Positions 32,527 through 41,406 of a stretch of 64,000 nt of DNA are shown here, piece by piece. Position 1 is the stretch's first letter; each line of letters opens with the position of its first letter. The notes beneath the pieces are model-generated. The model was not told the DNA's origin, did not search any database, and worked only from the letters and a program-made list of their open reading frames with translations. The stretch is from contig JABTUB010000001.1 of the NCBI GenBank assembly GCA_015075585.1, positions 992,001 through 1,056,000 on the forward strand, in the 5' to 3' direction. The DNA is from Chloracidobacterium sp. (GTDB lineage: Bacteria; Acidobacteriota; Blastocatellia; Pyrinomonadales; Pyrinomonadaceae). Made by a program: the position numbers and the translations under genes.

Positions 32527-33783
32527 ATGTCCAAATTTCGCATCGGTTTAGGGGTTACGGGAGGCATCGCCGCTTACAAGGCGGTCGAAGTGATGCGGCT
32601 GCTGCAAAAGGCGGGCTGCGAGGTGCGTGTCGCGATGACGCGGCATGCGACGGAGTTCGTTGCACCGCTCACTTTTCGCGCGCTTTCGGACGCAGAGGTC
32701 GTCGTTGACGATTACGATCCCGAGAACGCAGACCCGATCGCTCACGTAAACTTCTCGCAGAATATCGACCTTTTGCTCATCGTGCCCGCGACCGCGAACA
32801 TCATCGCAAAGTTTGCGAACGGCGTTGCCGACGACTTTCTCACCTCGACATATCTCGCCTCGACGGCTCCGGTGCTGATCGCTCCGGCGATGAACACCAC
32901 GATGTGGGAGCAGCCTGCGACGCAGCGGAACATCGCGAGGCTGAAGGCCGACGGCGTGAAGTTCGTCGAGCCGGTCGCAGGTGAATTGGCGTGCAAGACC
33001 GTCGGCACGGGGAAACTCGAGGACGTCGAGAATATCGTCGCACAGGCTCTCGCTCTGCTTGAGACAAGAGACGAGAGACCGGAGACGGGAGACGCCCGCG
33101 ATCTTTCGGCAGAGAGATTCTTGATCACGGTTGGCGGTACGCGCGAGCCGATCGATCCGGTGCGTTTTATTTCAAATCATTCGTCGGGAAAGATGGGATT
33201 CGCGATGGCGGAGGCCGCCGCGGCGAGAGGTGCGCAAGTGACGGTCGTCGCGGGCGTTACGACGGTCGAGCCGCCGGCGAACATAAAAATTCTCCGCGGC
33301 ACGTCAGCCGCAGCTATGTATGAGGCTGTGATGAGCGAATTGCCGAATGCCAGCATTTTTATCGGAGCGGCGGCGGTGGCTGATTACGCTCCCGCGAATG
33401 CGGCGGACGCAAAGATAAAAAAGGAAGGCCGCGACGAGATGACACTCGAACTCCGAAAGACCCCCGATATCCTCGCGGCGGTGTCAAAGGCGAGGCACGA
33501 CGGGCTTATCGTTGTCGGGTTTGCCGCTGAAACGAATGATGTTGTCGGATATGCGCGTTCGAAGCTCGAAAAGAAAGGACTCGACATCGTTGTGGCGAAT
33601 GATATTACAAAGGACGGAGCCGGCTTTAATACCGATACAAATATCGCGACGGTTATCACGCGAACGGATGAAACAGAATATCCGCTTATGTCAAAGAGGG
33701 AACTCGCAGACAAGATACTCGATCGCATCGAAGCGATGAGAAACGATCGGGCAAACGGAAATGATCGAACGGAACGAGCTTAA
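32527..33783 (+). CDS. coaBC: bifunctional phosphopantothenoylcysteine decarboxylase / phosphopantothenate-cysteine ligase
   Basis: 418 aa from ATG at 32527; a TTG four codons earlier is possible. It performs two coenzyme A steps. The CoaC flavoprotein half has GVTGGIAAYKAVEVMRLL, the His in AHVNFSQ, and PAMNTTMW; the active-site Cys lies in ELACKTVGTGKL. The CoaB half begins at ITVGGTREPIDPVRFISN and has SSGKMGFAMAEAA. The interdomain linker (ETRDERPETGDARD) is encoded by a GAC-rich repeat (33061-33094) also found in non-coding DNA at 51.2 and 51.9 kb. It overlaps the UDG gene by 23 bp. Confidence 0.96.
   Translation: MSKFRIGLGVTGGIAAYKAVEVMRLLQKAGCEVRVAMTRHATEFVAPLTFRALSDAEVVVDDYDPENADPIAHVNFSQNIDLLLIVPATANIIAKFANGVADDFLTSTYLASTAPVLIAPAMNTTMWEQPATQRNIARLKADGVKFVEPVAGELACKTVGTGKLEDVENIVAQALALLETRDERPETGDARDLSAERFLITVGGTREPIDPVRFISNHSSGKMGFAMAEAAAARGAQVTVVAGVTTVEPPANIKILRGTSAAAMYEAVMSELPNASIFIGAAAVADYAPANAADAKIKKEGRDEMTLELRKTPDILAAVSKARHDGLIVVGFAAETNDVVGYARSKLEKKGLDIVVANDITKDGAGFNTDTNIATVITRTDETEYPLMSKRELADKILDRIEAMRNDRANGNDRTERA
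33061..33094 (+). repeat. GAC-rich repeat inside coaBC linker
   Basis: A purine-rich tract in which GAC or GAGAC recurs every 5-8 bases. It shares AGACGAGAGACC with the copy at 51153-51188 and GACCGGAGAC with the reverse complement of the copy at 51861-51900. It is read in frame as the CoaC-CoaB linker. Confidence 0.55.
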
Positions 33784-34714
33784 AGAACTGAGTGAGGAAA
33801 TTCGTGAGCAGGCCTTATTTCTAAAGGAACTTGGAATTTCGGGCCTTGCGGTGAATTTGCCGGCATTCAGCCCGATACCGGCAAAGCAAGTGAGATCGGC
33901 GCCGGAGGTTGAATTTCGACCGCGAACGACCGAGCTGCGAGAACCGCTCACACGTCCGTCAGAGCAAAAGATCGCCGATCCGACGCTCACGTCGCTGCCA
34001 TCCTTAAGAGGCAGGCTCGAACCGCGAAAAGTGATCGAACCGAAGGATGCCGAACCGCTCAAGGTCGAATCTGAACCGAAAGTGATCGAGCGTTCCGTTG
34101 CGATCCCGGCAGAAGCCGCATTTATTTGGCCGGAACCGGTCGAGACGATCGAGCAGATACGAGGTGATATCGGCCCGGATTGTACGCGATGCAAGCTTTG
34201 TCGGCTCGGGCGCACACAGGTCGTGAACAGCGTCGGAAATTTCAACGCCGATCTTATGTTCGTCGGTGAAGCGCCCGGAGCAGATGAGGATAGGTTGGGC
34301 GAGCCGTTCGTCGGGCGTGCGGGCCAACTGCTGACGCGCATAATCGAGAGCATCGGCTTCAAACGCGAAAACGTCTTTATCGGCAACATTAATCGGTGCC
34401 GTCCGCCGGAAAATCGAATGCCGGAGCCGGATGAATCCGCCGCGTGCAAGCCTTTCCTTTTGCGCGAGATCGCGGTAATTCGGCCCAAAGTAATTGTCGT
34501 GCTTGGAGCTCACGCGGCTCAGAATCTGCTTGAGACCAAGGTGCCGATCGGAAAGCTTCGCGGCCGCTTTCACGATCTTATGGGAGCAAAGGTAATGCCG
34601 ACATTTCACCCGGCTTATTTGCTTCGCGATCCGAACAAGAAGCGTGAGGTTTGGGAAGATATGAAGCTGGTCCGAGACTGCCTGCAGGGTCGAGCGTCGG
34701 GGTCACAGGCCTAG
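33761..34714 (+). CDS. family 4 uracil-DNA glycosylase with N-terminal extension
   Basis: 317 aa. The catalytic domain (about 130-310) has the four iron-sulfur cysteines C141, C144, C213 and C229, motif GEAPGADEDRLGEPFVGRAG, RPPENRMPEPDE and the C-terminal HPAYLLR. Family 4 UDGs excise uracil from DNA. The first 130 residues are unusual: an N-terminal helix, then a Pro/Glu/Lys-rich, probably disordered region. The start overlaps coaBC by 23 bp, suggesting coupling. Confidence 0.92.
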   Translation: MIERNELKELSEEIREQALFLKELGISGLAVNLPAFSPIPAKQVRSAPEVEFRPRTTELREPLTRPSEQKIADPTLTSLPSLRGRLEPRKVIEPKDAEPLKVESEPKVIERSVAIPAEAAFIWPEPVETIEQIRGDIGPDCTRCKLCRLGRTQVVNSVGNFNADLMFVGEAPGADEDRLGEPFVGRAGQLLTRIIESIGFKRENVFIGNINRCRPPENRMPEPDESAACKPFLLREIAVIRPKVIVVLGAHAAQNLLETKVPIGKLRGRFHDLMGAKVMPTFHPAYLLRDPNKKREVWEDMKLVRDCLQGRASGSQA

Positions 34715-34746
34715 TTGAGATTCGTTTGCCGATCAGGAGATATTCT

Positions 34747-35835
34747 ATGAGAATCCTTTCGTCGATAGTGTTGATCGTCGCCATTGCGTGCTTACCGCTT
34801 GGAATATTTGCGCAGAAAGGCAGTTTTGGCGAGCACCCGCAGCTTCAGTCGCCGCAGAACCCGCGGATCGGTTTTATTATCCACGGCGGTGCGGGCGTCA
34901 TCTTAAAAGGCTCGATGAGCCCCGAGCGTGAGAAAGAATACCGCGATAAGCTTGCTGAGGTCGTAATGGCCGGATACAAGGCTCTCCAGGAAGGGAAGTC
35001 CGGTGTTGACGCGGTCGAGATCGCGATCAGGATGATGGAAGATTCGCCGCTTTTCAATGCAGGTAAAGGAGCGGTCTTTACGCACGACGGCAAGAATGAG
35101 CTTGATGCCTCGATAATGGACGGCAGGACGCTTGCGGCAGGTTCGGTCGCGGGCCTTCATCATGTAAAGAATCCGATAACGCTCGCCCGTGCCGTTATGG
35201 AGCGTTCGCCTCATGTGATGATGGTCGGCGATGGTGCTGAGCAATTTGCAAAGGAGAGGAAGATCGAGCTTGTTGACGAGAAGTACTTCCGGACGCAGGA
35301 GCGCTGGAACGGCCTGCAGCGGGTTCTGAAAGAGGAAAAAGAGAAGGAGCAAAAGAAGGCCGATGAGAAGGCGGCAAAGCCGAGTGTTTCCGACGCAGCG
35401 CCGGCTTCACGCGAACCCGCCAATCGTTTCGGCACCGTCGGCGCCGTTGCTCTCGATAGGAACGGCAATATCGCCGCCGGCACCTCGACCGGCGGGATGA
35501 CGAACAAGCGTTACGGCCGCGTCGGCGATGCGCCGATAATCGGCGCAGGTACTTATGCCAATAACAATACTTGCGGCGTTTCGGCGACAGGCTGGGGCGA
35601 ATTCTTTATACGCCTCGGCGTCGCGCGTGATATCTCTGCAATGATGGAATACCGAGGCCTGCCAATACAGGAGGCCGCCGATGCCGTAATGAAAAAGGTC
35701 GGCAACCTAGGCGGTGACGGCGGCGTGATCGCGATGGACAAATTCGGGAACATGGCGATCTCGTTCAACAGCGAGGGAATGTACCGTGCTTATATCGACG
35801 CGAACGGCAAGCCCGTTGTCGAGATATATAAGTGA
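34747..35835 (+). CDS. secreted isoaspartyl peptidase / L-asparaginase (Ntn hydrolase)
   Basis: 362 aa from ATG at 34747, preceded by GGAGA. It has a signal peptide (1-22, ending IFAQ). The alpha part begins with IGFIIHGGAGV and the beta part with the catalytic T230 in RFGTVGAVALD, followed by AAGTSTGGMTNKRYGRVGD and GAGTYANN; autoproteolysis before T230 is expected. A Lys/Glu/Ala-rich insertion (about 190-225) precedes the cleavage site, as the flexible linker in this family. It degrades isoaspartyl dipeptides or asparagine in the periplasm. Its end overlaps cinA by 4 bp. Confidence 0.92.
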   Translation: MRILSSIVLIVAIACLPLGIFAQKGSFGEHPQLQSPQNPRIGFIIHGGAGVILKGSMSPEREKEYRDKLAEVVMAGYKALQEGKSGVDAVEIAIRMMEDSPLFNAGKGAVFTHDGKNELDASIMDGRTLAAGSVAGLHHVKNPITLARAVMERSPHVMMVGDGAEQFAKERKIELVDEKYFRTQERWNGLQRVLKEEKEKEQKKADEKAAKPSVSDAAPASREPANRFGTVGAVALDRNGNIAAGTSTGGMTNKRYGRVGDAPIIGAGTYANNNTCGVSATGWGEFFIRLGVARDISAMMEYRGLPIQEAADAVMKKVGNLGGDGGVIAMDKFGNMAISFNSEGMYRAYIDANGKPVVEIYK

Positions 35836-37088
35836 GCACATCACTGATGAGAACCGCAGAGATAATTGCTATCGGTTCGGAGCTGCTGACGCCGACAAAG
35901 ATCGATACGAACAGCCTTTGGTTCACCGAAAAGTTAGACGAGATCGGCATAGGCGTGATGCTCAAGACGATCGTCGGTGATGATGCCGTACGTCTTGAAG
36001 CCGCGATCCGCGATGCTCTCACACGCTCGGATATCGTGATAACGACGGGCGGCTTAGGGCCGACCGAAGATGATATTACGAGGGCCGTCGCAGCAAAAGC
36101 AGTCAGCCGCGAGTTGATCTATCGAGACGATATCGAACAGCAGCTTCGTGAGCGTTTCAAGCGCTGGACGAGTGTGATGCCGGAGATAAATAAGCGGCAA
36201 GCTTATGTGATCGAAGGCTCTGACATTCTGCCAAATCCCAACGGGTCTGCGGTTGGGATGCTTCTTGAATTAGGAACCAAGATGCTGGTCATTCTGCCCG
36301 GGCCGCCGCGCGAGAATCAGCCGATGTTTGTCGATCACGTCTATGAAAGGCTGAGAAGCATCGCCGGTGAGACCTATGTGTCGCGGCGGCTCCTTCGTGT
36401 TTCGGGCATGGGTGAATCGGCAGTGGATGAGATCGCGGCCCCGATCTACACCGCGTATGACAATGTACAAACCTCCATTCTGATCGGTAAAAGCGAGATC
36501 GAGCTTCGCATTGCCGCCCGTGAGTCCGATCCAAGGTCGGCGCAGGCGGCCGCTGATGAGGTTGCAGAAAAGATCACCGCTGCTATCGGGATCGCTGTGT
36601 TTTCCACGAACGGCGACTCGATGGAGCAGGTGATAGGCAAAATGCTTGTCGATCGCGGCGAGACACTTGCTCTCGCCGAAAGCTGCACCGGCGGGCTTGT
36701 CTCGCGGCGGATCACGGAGATCGCGGGTTCGTCGCGCTATTTTATCGAGGGTGCCGTAACGTATTCGAACGAGGCAAAGGTTCGAACTTTAGGCGTCGAT
36801 CCGAAGATCATCGAGGATCATGGCGCGGTAAGCGCGGATTGTGCAGAGGCGATGGCACGGGGTATCCGCGAGCGTTCCGGGGCCGCACACGCGATCTCGA
36901 TCACGGGCATTGCCGGGCCTGACGGCGGCACGGAGGTAAAGCCGGTCGGTACGGTCTATATCGGTTATTCGGGGCCTGCCGGCACGCGAAGCCGCAAGTT
37001 CGTCTTTCCCGGAGACCGATACCTGATCCGCCGGCATTCAAGCCAGGCCGCGCTCGACTACTTAAGACGGCAAATGCTGAAACTTTAG
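35832..37088 (+). CDS. cinA: CinA-like protein (competence/damage-inducible; NMN amidase)
   Basis: 418 aa from GTG 35832, overlapping the previous stop (GTGA); an ATG at 35847 is the alternative. The N-terminal MoaB/MogA-like domain (AEIIAIGSELLTPTKIDTNS, TTGGLGPTEDDITR, LPGPPRE) has ADP-ribose pyrophosphatase activity in studied CinA proteins. The C-terminal domain (GETLALAESCTGGLVSRRI, SITGIAGPDGGTEVKPVGTV) is an NMN deamidase, so the protein acts in pyridine nucleotide salvage. It converges on the SDR gene with a 4-bp overlap. Confidence 0.94.
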   Translation: MSTSLMRTAEIIAIGSELLTPTKIDTNSLWFTEKLDEIGIGVMLKTIVGDDAVRLEAAIRDALTRSDIVITTGGLGPTEDDITRAVAAKAVSRELIYRDDIEQQLRERFKRWTSVMPEINKRQAYVIEGSDILPNPNGSAVGMLLELGTKMLVILPGPPRENQPMFVDHVYERLRSIAGETYVSRRLLRVSGMGESAVDEIAAPIYTAYDNVQTSILIGKSEIELRIAARESDPRSAQAAADEVAEKITAAIGIAVFSTNGDSMEQVIGKMLVDRGETLALAESCTGGLVSRRITEIAGSSRYFIEGAVTYSNEAKVRTLGVDPKIIEDHGAVSADCAEAMARGIRERSGAAHAISITGIAGPDGGTEVKPVGTVYIGYSGPAGTRSRKFVFPGDRYLIRRHSSQAALDYLRRQMLKL

Positions 37089-37834
37089 GTTACGGCGCCG
37101 CCGTCCACGATGACGACCTCGCCGTTCATGAAACTGTTGCGGTCGCTGCACATGAACGCTGCAAATTCGGCAAGCTCTGCGGGCCGCCCGAGGCGTCCCT
37201 TTGAGACCCAATGCTCGTGTATCTCCATTAGCCGATCCGGCAATGTCTGCCCGAGATCGGTATCAAAAATACCCGCCGCAATGGCGTTGACCGAAATGCC
37301 GAAGTTAGCCGCTTCGCGTGAAAGGCACTTGGTGAAGCCGATCATTGCTGCCTTAGCGGTCGCGTAATGGACCGATGTCGGGAGCGAACGGATGGCGCCG
37401 ACCGAGGTGATGTTCAAGATCGAACCGATGCGTTCACGGATCATCTGCTTATAGAAAGGCTTTGTAACGGCAAAGAGGCTGTTCACATTGGTATCTATTA
37501 CCCAATCCCAACTCTTGTCCGTCGTCGTAGCAAAGTTATCCGCTTTGTTGACCGCAGCGTTGTTGACGAGGACATTTATCGCACCCCAAGACTCTTTTAT
37601 CTCGCGTGCGATATGCTTCATCCCGAAACGATCGGTTGCAGACACCTTGAATGCGAAGGCCCGGCGGCCGTACGACTCGATCTTCGCTTTCATCTTTTCG
37701 GCGAGTTCATCGCTCGAAAAATAATTGAACGCAACATCGGCCCCTTCTCGGGCAAAAACCTCACAGATCGCGGCCCCGATACCTCGAGTTCCGCCGGACA
37801 CAAACGCGCGTTTTCCTTCTAACAATAAGCTCAA
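37085..37834 (-). CDS. short-chain dehydrogenase/reductase (FabG-like)
   Basis: 249 aa. The start is TTG 37834, eight bases after GGGGA; no ATG is suitably placed. It has the cofactor loop GGTRGIG (14-20), NNAA (91-94) and the catalytic S144, Y157 and K161, ending in a VDGG motif. The fold and length match 3-oxoacyl reductases and related dehydrogenases; the substrate is unknown. It lies 79 bp downstream of a glycosyltransferase on the same strand and may belong to a radical SAM-glycosyltransferase-SDR unit. Confidence 0.85.
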   Translation of the reverse strand: MSLLLEGKRAFVSGGTRGIGAAICEVFAREGADVAFNYFSSDELAEKMKAKIESYGRRAFAFKVSATDRFGMKHIAREIKESWGAINVLVNNAAVNKADNFATTTDKSWDWVIDTNVNSLFAVTKPFYKQMIRERIGSILNITSVGAIRSLPTSVHYATAKAAMIGFTKCLSREAANFGISVNAIAAGIFDTDLGQTLPDRLMEIHEHWVSKGRLGRPAELAEFAAFMCSDRNSFMNGEVVIVDGGAVT

Positions 37835-37873
37835 ATCAGAGTTCCCCGTGATGAAAAGTAAAAGAAGAGGTTA

Positions 37874-37903
37874 ATTAAATCAGTGATTTATGACAAGTCT
37901 CAA
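37874..37903 (-). promoter_or_regulatory. possible promoter of SDR gene
   Basis: On the minus strand: TTGAGA (37898-37903), 18 nt, TTTAAT (37874-37879), in an AT-rich gap between the glycosyltransferase and the SDR. It would allow separate SDR expression. Confidence 0.4.
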
Positions 37904-37913
37904 CAGCCGAATG

Positions 37914-39092
37914 TTATGCGGCGGCCCTGATCGGCACCTGCTCGCGCTGCCATAAAGCGTTCAGTTCGCGGATGATATATTCGGTGGAATTCGGGGCGGA
38001 AAGCCCTGCGGTCGCCGCCTTCATACGGGAATACCTGTCGCGGTCGTGAACGAGGCCGTCGATCGTCTGAACGATGTCCGTGCAGTTCTTCAAGAGTATT
38101 CCGGCACCTTTATCGTGGATAAGCTGAACAGTGCCTGCCTCCTGCGGCATGGGCGGCGTTGTAGCATCGGCAATGATCGGCAAGCGGCATGCAAGAGCCT
38201 CAAAAGTGGTCAGGCCGCCGAGTTTTGAGACCATAACGTTTGCCGATTGCATAAGCTTTTCGATCTCATCAGAATAGCCGATGACCTTGACAGGGAATTT
38301 TGCGGTTCGCGCCAGCCGCTCGGCCTCAAGTCGAAGCTGGTCGTTCTTACCTGCAAGGAAGATCGCCTGCACATCGAGGTCGCCGCGGATGAATTCGCGG
38401 AAGATCTGCGGGATATTCCCGCCGCCGATCCAGCCCGCATTTATGAATACCGTAAATTTATCCGGATCAAGCCCGAACACTTTCCGCGCGTTTTGGGCGT
38501 CCGCCTCGCAAACCTCGTGGAATTTCGGATCGACAGGCATTCCGGAAACCTTTATCTTTTCGGGCGAAACACCGTAATCGATCAGCTGCCGCCTTGCTTC
38601 GTCATTTGCGACAAGATAGAGCGAGACGTCATCACAGGCCCAGCCCTTCCAAAATCCGTAGCACGGATCGGTAACAACCGTGACCAATGGCACTTGTCCG
38701 ACCAAATTCAACTCTCGGAGTATCCTTCCGAATATATGTTGGGTCAGCGGGTGTACACTTACGACCATGTGAGGACACCATTTTTCGAAAACATCACGGC
38801 AAAATCCGATGCAGCGTTTATGAAAGAATTCGCGGGTCTCCGGGCGTATCTTATTGACCACCCAATAGAGATACTTCATCCAGTGCTGTTTATTACGAAG
38901 TATCCAATTGTAGATGTTGACGAGCTTTTCGGTAACGCGATGCGACTCCTCGACCGCCTTGATTATACGGACCGCCGCCGAGTCGCCCTGCCAGAACTTT
39001 TGCACGCCGGCAGCTATGGCCGCCGCGGCGCTCCGGTGCCCGCCGCCGGTGTCGGAAGAGATTATCAGGATCTTTGGCGTATTCGGCTGCAT
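37914..39092 (-). CDS. MGDG-synthase/UgtP-like glycosyltransferase
   Basis: 392 aa, GT28-type GT-B fold. The N-terminal ILIISSDTGGGHRSAAAAI is the MGDG_synth motif that binds the diacylglycerol side. The C-terminal nucleotide-sugar side has FINAGWIGGGN, GYSDEIEKLMQSANVMVSKLGGLT and EALACRLPII. Relatives transfer galactose or glucose to diacylglycerol. It is probably a peripheral inner-membrane enzyme making a glycolipid. It starts 22 nt after a radical SAM gene, a likely functional partner. Confidence 0.86.
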   Translation of the reverse strand: MQPNTPKILIISSDTGGGHRSAAAAIAAGVQKFWQGDSAAVRIIKAVEESHRVTEKLVNIYNWILRNKQHWMKYLYWVVNKIRPETREFFHKRCIGFCRDVFEKWCPHMVVSVHPLTQHIFGRILRELNLVGQVPLVTVVTDPCYGFWKGWACDDVSLYLVANDEARRQLIDYGVSPEKIKVSGMPVDPKFHEVCEADAQNARKVFGLDPDKFTVFINAGWIGGGNIPQIFREFIRGDLDVQAIFLAGKNDQLRLEAERLARTAKFPVKVIGYSDEIEKLMQSANVMVSKLGGLTTFEALACRLPIIADATTPPMPQEAGTVQLIHDKGAGILLKNCTDIVQTIDGLVHDRDRYSRMKAATAGLSAPNSTEYIIRELNALWQREQVPIRAAA

Positions 39093-39114
39093 CTGCCAGT
39101 CAAAGCTGTACGAT

Positions 39115-40278
39115 CTATGCTTTCTTTAGAACGGCCTCGCGGGCGGTCTCGAACCCTGCGGATGCCGCCGCTTTTCGCATCTCAGATTCAAGCTTTTTGA
39201 TCTTGATGAGATGGCCCGGATTAAACGGCAGCGACGGATAGAAGCAATTCGATTCGTGCGTGCAATGGCATCCGGCAGCTATGTCTTTGCGTCGAGCTTT
39301 CATCTGGTCAGATGTCCACGCTGCCTGGAAATTCCAGTCAAAATCACGGAGGTTAAGCACGTCAGGCTTGTTCTCGCACGAGGAAAGAGCTCCGTTGTCG
39401 TAGATCACTGCTCCGGCCGAACCTGCATAGCACTTTAACTGCGGTTTGTCTTCCTCTTTTGTCTTTGCGATGAGGCCGTGCATATAGATATCTACCGCTG
39501 CTTTGAAGAAGCCGGACTTGCCGCCGTAATTATTCTTGATCGCAGCGCTCTTTGTGTCGTCAAGGATCATCTGCGAAAGTTCCTGATATCGCTTGTGGTC
39601 AAAATTCAACTCACTCGGATCGGCCGACGGCGGGCGAATGTAGTTAATATTCACCTTGTCGGGCTTAAGGTCGTATTTTAGAAAGTCATACCAATCGAAG
39701 ATCGTATCCTCATTCGAGTGCATAACACAGGTGCAGGTTTGGATATCAAGCTGCGGATATTGCTCGCGCTTCATCTGTTGAAGCGTTCTTGCAGTATGGA
39801 TCGCCTTATCCCAGCTGCCTTCCTTTCTCCTGATCTTTTCATGCGCTTCCTTCAAACCGTCAATGCCAAGAGCGACGGAGACATTAAGCTTTGGGCACTC
39901 ATCCAGGATCCTTGTAACATCCGGGAAAATTCGCTGATGGATCTGTCCGTTGGACATCAAATAGACCGATTCGAGATTGTTGTTCTCATAAAATGCCTTG
40001 ACGATCTCCGGGAGGTCCTTCCGTGTGAAGGGCTCACCGCCGGCGAGCACAAGCACGCCTAGATTGCCGCCAAGCGTCTCTGATATCCGTGCGATCTCAT
40101 CGGTCTTCATCTGGAGCTTTTTGCGCGGGCGATCATCGAGTTCTTCGGTAAAGAAACAGTGCGTACAGCGCATATCACACACGCTGGTAACGAGAATGTT
40201 AAGAAATACAGGTGAGATGGTCTTCCCGATCACCATGCTCGCGTAACGCTTAAAGATCTCTCTTGTAGTAAAGTCCAT
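39115..40278 (-). CDS. radical SAM protein with SPASM-like C-terminal cysteines
   Basis: 387 aa from ATG at 40278, where AAGGAAGGAT gives a good ribosome site; an earlier GTG is less likely. The [4Fe-4S]-SAM motif is CDMRCTHC (C34, C38, C41), followed by LAGGEPFTRKD. A second Cys cluster (C283, C301, C337, C339, C345) in CYAG, SSCE and GCHCTHESNC resembles a SPASM-type auxiliary cluster domain. Such enzymes modify peptides, lipids or cofactors. No RiPP precursor is visible nearby; the neighbour is a lipid glycosyltransferase, so lipid or cofactor modification is plausible. Confidence 0.85.
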   Translation of the reverse strand: MDFTTREIFKRYASMVIGKTISPVFLNILVTSVCDMRCTHCFFTEELDDRPRKKLQMKTDEIARISETLGGNLGVLVLAGGEPFTRKDLPEIVKAFYENNNLESVYLMSNGQIHQRIFPDVTRILDECPKLNVSVALGIDGLKEAHEKIRRKEGSWDKAIHTARTLQQMKREQYPQLDIQTCTCVMHSNEDTIFDWYDFLKYDLKPDKVNINYIRPPSADPSELNFDHKRYQELSQMILDDTKSAAIKNNYGGKSGFFKAAVDIYMHGLIAKTKEEDKPQLKCYAGSAGAVIYDNGALSSCENKPDVLNLRDFDWNFQAAWTSDQMKARRKDIAAGCHCTHESNCFYPSLPFNPGHLIKIKKLESEMRKAAASAGFETAREAVLKKA

Positions 40279-40433
40279 TATCCTTCCTTGGCAGACGCCC
40301 ATCCGATGCGCGTTCTACACCAGCTTAAATCTATCGTATTTGATGCCGTTTCTCAACAAATTGCGTGCCGTGCCCATGGCGCGTTAAGGTAAATATTGTC
40401 CTCGATCAAGAAGGCCTATTTATTTGCGGCCTA

Positions 40434-41354
40434 ATGCTCGTTGACACGCGACCCTATTTATCACAATTAGTTGAAATGTATAAGGCGATATTTTCTTTCT
40501 TCGACCAGGTGATCAAAGGCATGGGCCAGATAATGCTCAAAGAGAGTATTTTGACTGGCGTGCTTGTTACGATCGGGGTTTTTGTCGGCGGATGGCGGAC
40601 GTTCCTCGCCACGCTCGCGGCAGCGGCTGCAGGAACATTGACCGCGCGTTTATTCGGCTTCGACCGCAAAAAGATCGACTCCGGACTTTACGGATTCAGT
40701 GCGGCACTGGTCGGGGCAGCCATTGGCCTTCTTTTTGATCTGACGCCGACCACCTGGATTGCCGTCATTCTGGGCGGCGCGGCGGCCGCCCTCGTTCAGC
40801 ACATTTTTCTGCGAAAGGAGCTTCCGGGCTACACTTTTCCGTTCATTCTGGTAACTTGGGCGACCGTCTTCGTATTGAGGAATTTTGCTCAAGTTCCGGG
40901 CCCGAATCTATTTCTTGGAAAACACGATGCACTGGCGCTCGGCAATGCGTTCGCGGTAACCAACGGCTTTGGTGAGGTAACCTTTCAGAAAAATGTTTTC
41001 TCCGGAATTTTCATCTTTATAGGTGTGCTTGCTGCCGACATACGGGCGGCTCTGTATGGCTTTACAGCTTCGCTTGCTGGTGCATTGATCGCACAAGCAA
41101 GCGGGCAGGCTGCTGATGCGGTAACGCTCGGCCTGTTCGGGTTCAATCCGGTTCTGACTGCCATTGCTCTTTCCGGGCCGACGAAGCGTGACCTTCTGTT
41201 CTGCATCATTGGCGTAATAATTACGATCGGTGTGAATCTCGCTTTCGCGAACACCGAGATCTTCGATGCGGTCGGCGGCGCCTTTACGTTCCCGTTCGTC
41301 CTGGCTACATGGATCACATCGTTAATAAAGAAAACATCGGCCAAGCAGCAGTAA
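40434..41354 (+). CDS. urea transporter family protein
   Basis: 306 aa from ATG at 40434; ATG 40476 is also possible, and no Shine-Dalgarno decides. It is an integral membrane protein of about ten helices with the internal duplication of the UT family: GLYGFSAALVGAAIG in the first half and GLFGFNPVLTAIALSG in the second, plus LPGYTFPFILVTW and GAFTFPFVLATW. It would mediate channel-like urea or small-amide uptake. No urease genes are in the window. It is divergent from the radical SAM gene. Confidence 0.85.
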   Translation: MLVDTRPYLSQLVEMYKAIFSFFDQVIKGMGQIMLKESILTGVLVTIGVFVGGWRTFLATLAAAAAGTLTARLFGFDRKKIDSGLYGFSAALVGAAIGLLFDLTPTTWIAVILGGAAAALVQHIFLRKELPGYTFPFILVTWATVFVLRNFAQVPGPNLFLGKHDALALGNAFAVTNGFGEVTFQKNVFSGIFIFIGVLAADIRAALYGFTASLAGALIAQASGQAADAVTLGLFGFNPVLTAIALSGPTKRDLLFCIIGVIITIGVNLAFANTEIFDAVGGAFTFPFVLATWITSLIKKTSAKQQ

Positions 41355-41406
41355 TCGGAAATGCCTCCGCTTACAGAGCGAGCCGCACGGGAATACAATA
41401 ATTGTT

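Noticed and set aside
38247..39200. Long open frame (317 codons) on the plus strand
   Set aside because: It is antisense to the well-supported glycosyltransferase gene and its translation resembles no protein family; an artefact of GC-biased codons.
39115..40278. RiPP-maturation radical SAM cluster
   Set aside because: No small Cys-rich or leader-peptide open frame and no peptidase or exporter next to it; neighbours are a lipid glycosyltransferase and an SDR.
40434..41354. Urea-utilisation island
   Set aside because: Only the transporter is present; no urease structural or accessory genes nearby.
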